Assembly (NCBI RefSeq): GCF_040958095.1
Contig: NC_091233.1
Coordinates: forward strand, 20,485,824-20,549,823
DNA length: 64,000 nucleotides
Reading direction: 5' to 3'
Origin: Procambarus clarkii
Taxonomy: Eukaryota; Arthropoda; Malacostraca; Decapoda; Cambaridae
This document shows, piece after piece, positions 22,460 through 43,592 of the stretch; position 1 is the first letter of the stretch; every line of letters begins with the position of its first letter. The notes beneath the pieces were generated by a model that worked only from the letters and a program-made list of their open reading frames with translations, had not been told where the DNA came from and did no database searches. A program made the translations under genes and the position numbers.

Positions 22460-22985
22460 CAATGCTCCACAGGACCACAGCGCCTCGACTCCCCGACCAC
22501 AAATCCTGGTGTGAGGATCGATACTTGGGTGGTGGCGGGCGGCGAGGCGGGAGGCAGCCTCCCCCGGACCACCATCATCTCCCACCAGGATGCTGCACCT
22601 CCTCCTACCACCCAAAAGGAGAAAAAAAAGCAATTCACACTAAATTCCATCTCCCTCCCCCAGAATGGCTGAGGCTAACACACCCGACCGAAGCTTTCAC
22701 TCGCTGAATTTAAGTCCCCCGACGGTAAAAACCGCCGGTTATACCCCCTCGGCATATGCTCCGAGGCATGCCGCAGCCGCTGAGAGGGAAGACCGACCTG
22801 TCGGAGCTGGCGGAACTGGGAGGATCTTGGTTGAATCTACCAGACATCACCTCTTGGAACCTTCGACCAGCTGCACTTGCGTCCGTGTGGAGTTGCCACA
22901 CGCCTCGGCCCCCTCCCACTATCTCGCCTTATTTCTCCCTTTAAACGCCAGTAAATCTAACCTAAAAACCATCCATACCTTCGGG
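22460..22985. promoter_or_regulatory. GC/CpG-richer block, probable divergent promoter of UCKL1 (-) and DNAAF11 (+)
   Basis: This stretch follows the pyrimidine minisatellite. It is clearly richer in GC and CpG than the surrounding AT-rich introns and is not one of the dispersed repeats seen elsewhere in the window. It sits between two genes that point away from each other. No TATA box or other core element was identified, so the promoter role is inferred from composition and position. Confidence 0.35.
22798..22847 (-). CDS. UCKL1: Candidate first coding exon of UCKL1
   Basis: On the minus strand an ATG at 22847 opens a 16-codon frame (MSGRFNQDPPSSASSD) ending in AG just before GTCGGT. Its phase (two bases left over) is what the exon at 14241 needs, and the join gives ...[13 protein letters not shown], a smooth Ser/acidic N-terminus. 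It lies in the GC-richer block where a promoter is expected. Against it, the donor GTCGGT is weak and a phase match has a one-in-three chance of being accidental. Confidence 0.35.
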
Positions 22986-24400
22986 TAATGTGTTTTTCTT
23001 GCTAAATATAGTAACTCAAGTTGATAGGAAGGTGAATATATGCGAGATAGGGTTTGTTTTATTGTGTTGTGTGTTGAGTGTGTTGGCGGCCGCTGGGTTG
23101 CCATGACAACCGGTCCTAACAACTGCAGACGACACATCAGCTGATTATTATATTATTAACAAAACTCTATCGTATTTCCCTATAAACTGGTACGTAAACC
23201 CCCCCTCTCATAGTAGAAGAATGCAACACTACTCTCATTTATGCTATATACTTCTTTTCTCAACATCGCATGAGTGTTACAGATGCAAATACAAACAGAA
23301 ATTTGTTAAAACTTTCTGTTATACATTAGTTATTCAAATATTTAATTATTAACACATGCATATTTCAGAGTGAAAGTTACTTTGAACAAGACGCGCAGCA
23401 ATGGTAAGAAGTAAGTGTTTGAGCTCAATGATTTTGATAGTTGTAGCAGTACTAGTAGTAGTAGTATTAATACTTGTATGATTAGAAATTACTATTAACC
23501 ACAAATAATTTCATTTACTATCCTAATATCCGACCCAGCCTTTATATTTAGATAGTACTTATAGTAACGCTGAGGACTATCTTACATATATTGACGTAAA
23601 AGGCAATTAGAAAGTAGAATTTGGTACTATTGAATTAAGACAAACAGGATTTTTTTTTTATATTGATATTGCTATTAAAACCAAACCTGATCTTCCTAGG
23701 CCTAAGGCACGCTATCTGAGGCCTAATATACTACATTTATATGCTATACTAGGCCTAGGAATATTTAAGTTAGTTTTTTAGCTTTATTTTTCCCTAACTT
23801 TATAATGTGAATATTGCCAAATTCTATCTAATTGTCCTTTACGACTATAATTCATAATTAACTGTGTAGGGGGGCAGGAAGCCAGAGTATATTCATACAC
23901 GTTTGGCGTGTATGAATATATATAATTACGAGTATGAATATAAGCCTCGGTCAAGTTCAAGTTGAACTTATTCTCTTTACAAGAATGTAAACACAATACA
24001 TTCTCACAAACCCAATGTACTCTCACAAACCCAATGTACCTTCTTGTATAAAAAAAAATAAATAAATAAATAAATATATAAGTTCAAGTAAGTTTATTGA
24101 GAAAAGGAAGTACATCTCAAAATGACAGAGTATCTTAGGCTATTTCTACCCTTGTCTATATAAGGTCCCTTCAGGGGCTCACAAACCTAATTACGGGCTC
24201 ACCATAGCCCGTGCTACATGGACACTACGTTCTGAATAGCTAAATCTGAAACAACAATAACTCACAAACCCATACAGTACACAATTATTAATTATTTTAT
24301 ATATTTCACATTCCAATGATAATCACATGGCATACTGTGAGATCTCTTCTTATTTATGAGATCTGTCATGTTTTGTGTTGGTAAAGACAGACTAAACTAA
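22986..24400. other. Intergenic or 5' intron region, no confirmed gene
   Basis: Unique-looking AT-rich sequence. A hairpin, CATACACG..CGTGTATG, is at 23893-23914. An ATG directly followed by GTAAGAAG at 23402-23412 could be a minimal DNAAF11 first exon. An element J copy (ACGGGCTCACCATAGCCCGT) is at 24193-24212. Confidence 0.4.
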
Positions 24401-24402
24401 TT

Positions 24403-24470
24403 GGAGATTGATTGATTGATTGATTAAGCCACCAAAGAGGTGGCACGGGCATGAATAACCCGTAAAAAGT
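24403..24470 (-). repeat. Element L fragment
   Basis: GATTGATTGATTAAGCCACC with GGTGGCACGGGCATGAATAA is the complement of the 3' part of the element at 24934. Confidence 0.55.
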
Positions 24471-24664
24471 TGGAGAAGATACAACGTAAAGCCATGAGAA
24501 TAATCCCAAGATTATTCTCATGGCCCAATAAATACTGAGATAATGATTATATGACTGAACTTACAGAGTATTGGGGATAGAATTTTAGAAATAAATGAAG
24601 CCTTGACGATTAGACTAATGAGAGGCGAGAGAGCTAATGAATTAATCCTCTCACTTCAATAGGT

Positions 24665-24840
24665 GGGAACCAGACCACACACTAGAAGGTGAAGGGACGA
24701 CGACGTTTCGGTCCGTCCTGGACCATTCTCAAGTCGATTGAAAATGGTCCAGGACGGACCGAAACGTCGTCGTCCCTTCACCCTCTAGTGTGTGGTCTGG
24801 TCAACTTACTTTAGCCACGTTATTGTGACTCATCGCCTGC
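24665..24840. repeat. Foldback element family E, near-perfect
   Basis: The arms 24670-24740 and 24743-24812 are reverse complements (ACCAGACCACACACTAGAAG and its complement, GACGACGACGTTTCGGTCC). Confidence 0.9.
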
Positions 24841-24933
24841 AATAGGTGGGAAGAAATGTATAATACATGTGAAAGCATAATAAGATCCTTATGTTCTAAT
24901 GTTACAAAGCATGATTAATAATTAACACCAACA

Positions 24934-25179
<246 letters not shown>

Positions 25180-25769
25180 ACATGGGAGGAATACAGAGTA
25201 GATACAGTAATTATTTCGTCTATGTTCCAATACTCTGAACTATGCTACGTTTTGCCAATTCACTGAAAATCGACATTAACTTGTTCACAGCTTCTATACA
25301 TTTAAAGTCACTGAGACCCAATATCCTCTTAGTTAGAGACGCCCAACATTTTGATTTTTTTTTCTTGCTCAGCACTTGTACATCTACTACCAAAAAAGGT
25401 AACTATTTTTAACAATGTCTTCAAATTCTTTTGTGTGTACGTCTGATACCATACTACTTGTGAAGGAGGAAATGTATATGTTTATCTCTCAGAATGTTTG
25501 GTAATATGTTTATTGTTTGTAATATGTGTCAATGTATGTATTAACACGATGTACTGAACGGGGTGAGAATAGCTTGAGCTACCTCATCCCTTTGTGTGGA
25601 TTTTACATCAATAAACTTATTTCAATTTCAATTTCAAATTCTATTTTTGTAAACCATTTTTTCCTGAGCTTCTCCGTCAACATTTTCCATAGCACGGGGG
25701 TTGAACACTGCCATTAGTGGATAGTTATTTCCCTGATACTTTTCCATCTGTGATACTCCATCCTCTTCT

Positions 25770-25853
25770 AATCATTTGGGCAGGACGGTAGAGCGACGGT
25801 TTCCCTTCATGCAGGTCGGCGTTCAATCCCCGACCGTCCAAGTGGTTGGAGAT
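25770..25853 (+). repeat. SINE family C head
   Basis: GGACGGTAGAGCGACGG and TTCAATCCCCGACCGTCC; the rest is truncated against the LINE that follows. Confidence 0.7.
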
Positions 25854-25869
25854 CTTAGAATAATCCCAG

Positions 25870-26660
25870 TCCATCCCATAATAAAAGATTAATCCTTAAT
25901 AAATCCCAGTGTCCTATTTGCCTTATTACGAACATTCATGCATTGATCCTTTTGTTTTAAATTCTTACTAATCATAACTCCCAGATCCCTTTCGCAATCC
26001 GACTTCGCAATCTCAACACCATCTAGCTCGTATCTTGTAACTCTATCATCATTACCTAGTATCAGAACTTTACATTTATCAGCATTAAACTGCACCTGCC
26101 AATCCTTTGACCATTTCAAAACCCTATTTAGATCAACTTGAAGAGATAGTGAGTCTTCTTCCGTATTAATTTCCCTACCAATTTTTGTATCATCGGCAAA
26201 TTTGCAAATGTTGCTACTCAAACCTGAATCTAAATCATTTATATATATTATAAACAACAGAGGTCCCAGGACAGAGCCCTGAGGTACTCCACTAACAACA
26301 TTTTCCCACTCTGACTTAACCCCATTTATACTAACTCTGTTTCCTTTGGAATAGCCATGCCCTAATCCAACTTAATATAGCACCCCCAATACCATGAGCT
26401 TCTATTTTTTTTAATCAGTCTTTCATGTGGCACTGTATCAAAAGCTTTGCTAAAGTCAAGGTACACAACATCACAATCCTTACCACTATCAACTGCCTCA
26501 ACCATGCTAGAATAAAAAGATAACAATTTTGTTAAACATGAACGGCCATTTATAAAACCATGTTGCGACTCATTTATTAATTTATGTTTTTCAAGATGAA
26601 TTTTATTTGCAATTATCGATTCGAGTATCGATTTAGGTATTGTATGTACTAGCTCTATCT
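25870..26660 (-). mobile_element. CR1-like LINE fragment with RT core motifs
   Basis: The minus strand shows QHGFINGRSCLTKLL, VVYLDFSKAFDTVPHERL and then, after a frameshift near 26360, FIIYINDLD and CKFADDTKIG (the catalytic [FY]ADD box), followed by ADKCKVLILGND and LGVMISKNLKQKD. The two coding pieces are out of frame, so it is defective. It ends close to the first confirmed DNAAF11 exon. Confidence 0.85.
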
Positions 26661-26745
26661 GTAAATCCAACATTATGTTTGTAACTCATCTATGTATGTA
26701 CTTTTACCCGAATACAAATTTGAATTTGAAATTTTGAATTTGAAT
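26640..26745 (-). repeat. Left arm of inverted repeat flanking a DNAAF11 exon
   Basis: Complement of 27001-27110: shared blocks are TTCAAATTCAAATT, GTACATACATAGATGA, TAATGTTGGATTTA and TAGTACATACAATACCT. Confidence 0.8.
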
Positions 26746-26782
26746 GTAACTCCTGAGCTAACTGTCATCATCCCGCCAACAG

Positions 26783-37591
<10,809 letters not shown>

Positions 37592-37603
<12 letters not shown>

Positions 37604-37710
37604 ATGTGATGCTAGTGTCCCCCCGCTGGAGTAGATGTGATGCTAGTGTCCCCCCCACTGGAGTAGATGTGATGCTAGTGTCCCCCCGCTGGAGTAGATG
37701 TGACGCTGGT
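37592..37710. repeat. DNAAF11: 31 bp tandem repeat starting inside the DNAAF11 stop region
   Basis: Unit GATGCTAGTGTCCCCCCGCT + GGAGTAGATGT. The first unit encodes the last residues and stop codon of DNAAF11 (DASVPPLE then TAG), and three further copies follow in the 3' UTR. Confidence 0.92.
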
Positions 37711-37817
37711 GGCCCGTATCTACTAGGCCCCGGTGGGATCTACCCCTCTGGAGTAGATCCCAGCATGCAAGAGATAACCTGTATGTTCGGCTTAGCTGTA
37801 TACCCTACCACGCCCTT

Positions 37818-38030
37818 GATTCATCAAGTATTTGTGTGTCTACTGACGAAACCTGTACATCTTTCCTCTATCATGGCTTCCTAATTTGCAACAAATTACG
37901 CTACGAACTATACTTGGCTTCAGAACAACCTCGCAGCGTTTCCTAGCTCCTAAACTGTTCACTAAATATCAACGAAGCTGATAGAGGAAAAGATGTAAAG
38001 GTTTCGTAACAGGACACGTAAGTGCTTCAC
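37818..38030. repeat. Foldback family F, diverged
   Basis: TTCATCAAGTATTTGTGTGT, ACGAAACCTGTACATCTTTC mirrored by GGAAAAGATGTAAAGGTTTC and GTAAGTGCTTCACG. Confidence 0.6.
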
Positions 38031-38408
38031 GAGACATGACCCGGAACTCCTAGCAATAGCCAGGAGGGTTACAGCGGGTAGAAACAGGTTGGGGTTGGTT
38101 TGAAGTCGCTCCATCCTCATCTCGGACCCGGCGCTGCCTCATGTCATAAAAAAATCCCCGTTTTCAGGGATAAGAAACCTATATATATATATTATATATA
38201 TGGATAATAACATTTCATTAATTTGGGTACTAGGAGTCTCGAACCCCCGACTCCAAGAGTGGGAGACGATAGCTTTATAAACCACGCTACTGAATAGTTA
38301 CAATGAGGAAGGATTTCAAAAGCGCTAAGCAGCTGCCCAATTGGAACTGTAAGCGTTCCATGAGCTGCCACTTAAGCGGGGAGAAATGAGGTGATCTACG
38401 CTCATTAG
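38031..38408. other. Intergenic sequence, nothing gene-like
   Basis: A tRNA-like B-box string (CGAACCCCCGACTCCAAGAG) near 38240 may be a decayed SINE; otherwise nothing. Confidence 0.35.
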
Positions 38409-38409
38409 T

Positions 38410-38472
<63 letters not shown>

Positions 38473-38539
38473 TTTACATCAAGTCAGCCAGCGTCAACAT
38501 AAGATATCGTACATGCGAGTCAGTATTGTTGTACCTGGC

Positions 38540-38617
<78 letters not shown>
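38409..38617. repeat. Paired (GA)n and (CT)n microsatellites
   Basis: GA run at 38414-38470 and CT run at 38547-38617 face each other across about 75 bases and could form a long hairpin. Confidence 0.95.
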
Positions 38618-38621
<4 letters not shown>

Positions 38622-38984
38622 CTTCCAGGTGCTATATATCATACTGGCTTCTTGCAGGGTCGGCGTTCGATCCCCGCTAATCCAACCTGTTTGACACCGT
38701 TCCGTCGTTCAATCCTGCTATACCAGCTCCTAGTATCCCCCCCACTGTATTCTACACCACCATATTGGCATGTCGCTTTCTCATAATCTCCTTCCTGGTG
38801 AGGAGTGTTCAAAACACGACTGTCTCTCGTACACACGCGACCCAAGAGCCGAAGCTCAACCTCCGCAAGCACAACTAGGTGAGTACACACTGACTGTAGG
38901 GGGTATGGCAACCAGTGTTGCCACAAATGCCATAAATCCTAATTTATCACTGATTTCCTGTGCAGTGTTGCCAAACAGAAGTAG

Positions 38985-39110
38985 TTGTGTATGTGTACTT
39001 GCAGGGTTGAGTTAGGCTCCTGGGCCCCGCCTTTCAAACGTTTAAATTAATGGAATGACTCATTTCTCAAGTTTTTATCATGTTTACATTTAAAACTTGG
39101 AAAAGAGTTA
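38985..39110 (+). repeat. Element K, diverged
   Basis: GTGTACTTGCAGGGTTGAGT and CTGGGCCCCGCCTTTCAAAC with later LINE-like sequence. Confidence 0.5.
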
Positions 39111-39394
39111 GCTTCAAGAACTTCTATATAATTATATATAATCTATATAACCTTTCTATATAAATCATACCATAACTGACCAATTAATAGGAATTGATTA
39201 AAATACAAAAGGTAAGCTTAAATATGTATAATACTCTGTATTATGTATTTCTAATACACATGTATTAATTCTAATACACTTATTAATTATACACACATTT
39301 GTAAACCATAAATTGAAATTATACAAAACTTCAGCTAGACAAACTGTGTACAAGCTATAAAATGATTTAATTAATCAATTATAATCAATTACAA

Positions 39395-39650
39395 ACCTTG
39401 GCCCAGATTCATGAAGCAGTTACGCAAGCACTTACGAACGTGTACATCTTTCCTCAATCTTTAACGGCTTTGGTTACATTTAGTAAACAGTTTACAAGCG
39501 TGAAAACTTGCCAATCAACTGTTGTTATTGTTATAAACAGCCTCCTGGTGCTTCGGAGCTCATTAACTGTTTAATACTTGTAAACAAAGCCGCCAAAGAT
39601 TGAGAAAAGATGTACAGGTTCGTAAGTGCTTTCGTGAATCTGGAGTCCTT
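39395..39650. repeat. Foldback family F, full copy
   Basis: Starts CCAGATTCATGAAGCAGTTA and ends GCTTTCGTGAATCTGG. The two halves are reverse complements around TTGTTATTGTTATAAACAG. Confidence 0.88.
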
Positions 39651-39969
39651 GTAACCCATCTCAAGTAATATATTTTCCGTCTTGATTCATTACCTCTAAA
39701 TAACCCAACAGCATCGTTTTCTTCTGAGGTGGTTTTGGGGTCTGGGCTTATGGCCAATCAACTGGTTTACTGACCAGCCAGTAAGTATACTCTAGCCCTG
39801 GACATATTACAGGACTACTGTAAACTCGTGGTGTATATGTAGATCGATAGGATACACCTATGTGTACATGTCGCCTAATACAACCTGTATAAAATGTATA
39901 TTTGTGAATAAGGTGTATTTTTTCTACCCCCCAATACAGTAATATATACATGAGAGGCTTCTAACATTA

Positions 39970-40170
39970 GGGGCCAGATTCACGAAGCAGTTACGTACGT
40001 TGACCAGACCACACACTAGAAGGTGAAGGGACGTCCGACGTTTCGACCATTCTAGAGTCCAGACTTGAGAATGGTCCAGGACGGACCGAAACGTCGTCGT
40101 CCCTTCACCTTCTAGTGTGTGGTCTGGTCAACATACTTTAGCCACGGTATTGTGACTCCTCGCCTGCAGT
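39970..40170. repeat. Family E foldback inserted in a family F end
   Basis: GCCAGATTCACGAAGCAGTT..ACGTACG is followed by the ACCAGACCACACACTAGAAG palindrome and then by CAGTTACGTATGTACTTACG, as if E had landed in F. Confidence 0.75.
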
Positions 40171-40519
40171 TACGTATGTACTTACGAATGTTTTTCTTCT
40201 TAGCGACTACGTCGGTATTCAGGTACGCATTTAAGAGGGAAAATCTTCGTAAGTACACTTACGTAAGATTTAAGGATGGCCTCGACTACTAGCTTACTGC
40301 CCAACCAGCAAATATACTTGAATTCCAGAACACTGTTAAAGGGGGTAACGTTTTCTTCGTATATTCACTGAAGAGCGGGGGTAAGCCTTTGAGTGTTCGA
40401 TCTTTGAAAGTCAAAGTGATTGGGCATCTTTCTTGCCCTCCGTCCTCTCATCCCAGCTCCTATACTGTTCTCATGTCTTCTCCATGTAATAAATAAGTTT
40501 ATCACATGGAGTTTGTGAT

Positions 40520-40737
40520 AAGTTTAGATTTAGGAAAGACTTGGGTAAATACTGGTTCGGTAACAGGGTTGTTGATTTGTGGAACCAATTACCGCGTAAC
40601 GTGGTGGAGGTGGGGTCCCTCGATTGTTTCAAGCGCGGGTTGGACATGTATATGAGTGGGATTGGGTGGTTATAGATAGGAGCTGCTTCGTATGGGCCAA
40701 TAGGCCTTCTGCAGTTACCTTTGTTCTTATGTTCTTA
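40520..40737 (+). mobile_element. CR1-like LINE 3' end
   Basis: Encodes KFRFRKDLGKYWFGNRVVD-like sequence and ends ATAGGAGCTGCTTCG..GGCCTTCTGCAGTTACC with TTCTTATG octamers. Same family as 27571-28545. Confidence 0.85.
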
Positions 40738-40804
40738 AATGGTTATACTGGCTTAGTGCTTCCTTATAATTTCCTTTTCATAACATGTTTATCAACTATA
40801 AACT

Positions 40805-41809
40805 TTAGGGGAATCTCTTGACTAGTGTCAGCTCACGATATAGAGGTATTTTGACTTCCTTGAAGACGAAATATTTCTGACCAGTTTCATTCAGGTCATA
40901 CGCAGCGATGTAGAAGCCAAACTGTTCGAGGAGTCGTAGAGTCGATAGCGTGGTTATCGTTCCGTCGAAGATATCGTCCGCGTTCGCGACATTCACGAGG
41001 AAGTCCAAGTGAACTTCAAGTAGAATTTGGCGCGTGTGTTCCAAGAGATGCCGAGCGTCTGGTGAACTCAAAAGCTGTTTGAGAACTCTCCACTCGACAC
41101 CTTCGATGTCGATCTTCAGGAGGTCGACACGAGGATTGTCTAGCGTGTCGAGTATGGCTTTGTAGGTGACAAACGAAGCGATGCTATTTAAATAGCCAAC
41201 ACCATCCGTCGTTATATTGAGGATCATTGTAGATGCCTTGGCGTCGATACCCAGGTTAAGGGCATGGAACTTCCTGTGGTGTAAATAATTCATTTTGTTT
41301 ACTGGCCGCAATTTGTCGGTTATGCTAACATCATGAACAACGTTGGTTATGTTCGAATTGGTAGGATCGAGTGCGATGACCCGACATCCATAATTCACCA
41401 AGGCCTCGTCGAAGCTCGTTTCGAAGCCAATGCCGAAGCTGAGAGCAAAACAGCGGCCGGGCCGAGGCCGAACGCCTTCGTCTAAACATACGAGCTTCGC
41501 TCCATCCACCGAACACTTCTTCGTCTCACATGAACATGTCAGTTTCCCGCCCATCCGCACCAGGCGACGACACGGGATCGAGATGCGACTGAGTCCTATC
41601 TTTAGTTTCTCCAGCGCCTGATTAATCTCCTCCGGTGTCACTACATCGTCACCAACAGCTTCGATCTTGCCTCTTGAGTCTTCTCCAGTTCGTCTCGGAG
41701 CCTCGTCGGCGATACGGACAAGAGCAAGTCGACAGAGAAGCGTGATAAGGACGATTAAAAAGGCATGTTTACAGATTGCCGCCAAGCGACGTGTTCTTCG
41801 ACAGGCCAT
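40805..41809 (-). CDS. METTL24/FkbM-type methyltransferase, intronless, membrane-anchored
   Basis: This is a single 334-codon frame. The ATG at 41809 has an in-frame TGA two codons upstream, so the start is secure. Residues 16-31 form a hydrophobic segment after a basic N-terminus, suggesting a type II membrane protein. Residues 80-120 contain six cysteines (C80, C92, C94, C99, C108, C120). A Rossmann SAM-binding motif is at about 121-130 (LSFGIGFE), followed by GCRVIALDPT (141-150), and VDLLKIDIEGVEWRVL (about 228-243) is the hallmark of the Methyltransf_21/FkbM fold. This arrangement matches METTL24-like proteins; the substrate is unknown. The gene is intronless and GC-richer than its flanks, so it may be a retrocopy or part of an expanded intronless family. 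No poly(A) signal was identified. A 56 bp satellite starts about 70 bp upstream of the ATG. Confidence 0.85.
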   Translation of the reverse strand: MACRRTRRLAAICKHAFLIVLITLLCRLALVRIADEAPRRTGEDSRGKIEAVGDDVVTPEEINQALEKLKIGLSRISIPCRRLVRMGGKLTCSCETKKCSVDGAKLVCLDEGVRPRPGRCFALSFGIGFETSFDEALVNYGCRVIALDPTNSNITNVVHDVSITDKLRPVNKMNYLHHRKFHALNLGIDAKASTMILNITTDGVGYLNSIASFVTYKAILDTLDNPRVDLLKIDIEGVEWRVLKQLLSSPDARHLLEHTRQILLEVHLDFLVNVANADDIFDGTITTLSTLRLLEQFGFYIAAYDLNETGQKYFVFKEVKIPLYRELTLVKRFP

Positions 41810-41880
41810 TGTAGATCACCGAAATAACAAGTGAACATCATCACCGGAGTAACAGCATCACAGATCACCACAGCAACACC

Positions 41881-42525
41881 GCTCCTGTGCCGGGTAAGTC
41901 CACTACGGGCTCACCATAGCCCGTGCTACTTGCCCCGCTCCTGTGCCGGGTAAGTCCACTACGGGCTCACCATAGCCCATGCTACTTGCCCCGCTCCTGT
42001 GCCGGGTAAGTCCACTACGGGCTCACCATAGCCCGTGCTACTTGCCCCGCTCCTGTGCCGGGTAAGTCCACTACGGGCTCACCATAGCCCGTGCTACTTG
42101 CCCCGCTCCTGTGCCAGGTAAGTCCACTACGGGCTCACCATAGCCCGTGCTACTTGCCCCGCTCCTGTGCCAGGTAAGTCCACTACGGGCTCACCATAGC
42201 CCGTGCTACTTGCCCCGCTCCTGTGCCAGGTAAGTCCACTACGGGCTCACCATAGCCCGTGCTACTTGCCCCGCTCCTGTGCCAGGTAAGTCCACTACGG
42301 GCTCACCATAGCCCGTGCTACTTGCACCGCTCCTGTGCCAGGTAAGTCCACTACGGGCTCACCATAGCCCGTGCTACTTGCCCCGCTCCTGTGCCAGGTA
42401 AGTCCACTACGGGTTCACCATAGCCCGTGCTACTTGCCCCGCTCCTGTGCCAGGTAAGTCCACTACGGGTTCACCATAGCCCGTGCTACTTGGAACTTGT
42501 TCCGAGTAGCTGAATCTATAACAAC
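41881..42525 (+). repeat. Element J array, 11 tandem 56 bp units
   Basis: Period exactly 56 (41882, 41938, ...). Units 1-4 read GCCGGGTAAGTCC and units 5-11 GCCAGGTAAGTCC; each holds the hairpin ACGGGCTCACCATAGCCCGT. The end carries GTAGCTGAATCTATAACAAC. It begins about 70 bp upstream of the METTL24-like ATG. Confidence 0.97.
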
Positions 42526-43140
42526 AAAAAACACAGCAACAGGAGCCGCCTTGCCACCACAGCTCTCTGTAGCCATCGAATATTCAACCATTTTTCCTTG
42601 TTCTATTTCCTTGTGTAAAAGTGATGCCATGTTTCTACTGATCCTTAACTACAAACCATCTACTCGGTTAAATTACCTCTGCGATAGTTCGTGGATCGTG
42701 ACCATTACCGAAGTACATACTTCATGCCGTGAACAATTGTATATAGATTCAAAACAAGTAAAATTACAATTTGTTAGAGAGAATTTTGAGTTCGAACAAT
42801 ATTCTGTTTTGTTTTAATACTGTGACACGTTCTCCAGGACAATTTCCATTGTCCTGTCACTAACGTTTTTCTTTCATTTAATACCTCCTGTTTTCATCTA
42901 GTAGTAAACAGGTACCCGGGAGTTAGGCAACTCTTGTGGGTTGCATTTTGTGAACGGTCAGTCATTGCTCTATGGGTCCTCTTTAAGTTTATATAAGCCC
43001 CGATAACGAAAGAAAAAGTCTACCCTAAAATTTGAATATGTGAACACATTTTCTTTAATCCGAGAGCGAATTTAAGATTAAAGAAAATGTTTTCAAGCAC
43101 TCATATTTTAGGGTAAACAAATCTAAATCCCCTCCACCAA
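42526..43140. other. Intergenic, with one hairpin and a SINE D scrap
   Basis: CTAAAATTTGAATATGTGAA..TTTTCTTTAATC at 43023-43060 is mirrored at 43072-43115. A SINE D body fragment lies at 42895-43010. Confidence 0.5.
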
Positions 43141-43215
43141 AAGAACATAAGAACAAAGGTAACTGCAGAGGGCCTATTGGCCCATACGAGGCAGCTCCTA
43201 TCTATAACCACCCAA
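43141..43215 (-). mobile_element. CR1-like LINE 3' tail fragment
   Basis: AAGAACATAAGAACAAAGGT and GGCCTATTGGCCCATACGAG, the extreme 3' end of the 27.6 kb family. Confidence 0.85.
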
Positions 43216-43592
43216 TCCCACATCGGCTTATCAATTTCTCCGTCTAAAGACAGGAAGCTTGTTGTACCGAGTAACGCGCACTCAAACAGGGGACCAAAGA
43301 GCTAGAGCTCAACCCCCCCGCAAGCATAACACCTCGGAGAGGCTGCAGGATCTAGTAAGTTCAGTAGAACTTCGGTTTCAACTCTTTTGACCATGTCGTA
43401 GCTCAATCTATTAACCGGGGTTTTTTGAACAATTTCCAGGCTTTCCGTGAAAACTTGGAAATTCTTCGTAGTCTAGGTTCACAGAAACCTAGAAATTCTT
43501 CATAGGTTCCCGGGAAGTATCTATCGGAACTATTTATCTATCTATCGGGACTATCGGAAGTATCTATCCCGGACTATCGGGAAGTACCAAGT

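Noticed and set aside
21118-22514. Long open frames of up to about 300 codons on both strands in the pyrimidine-rich block
   Set aside because: They are products of a stop-free tandem repeat (HPSHLTLS-type units), open in several frames at once, with no start context or flanking exon structure.
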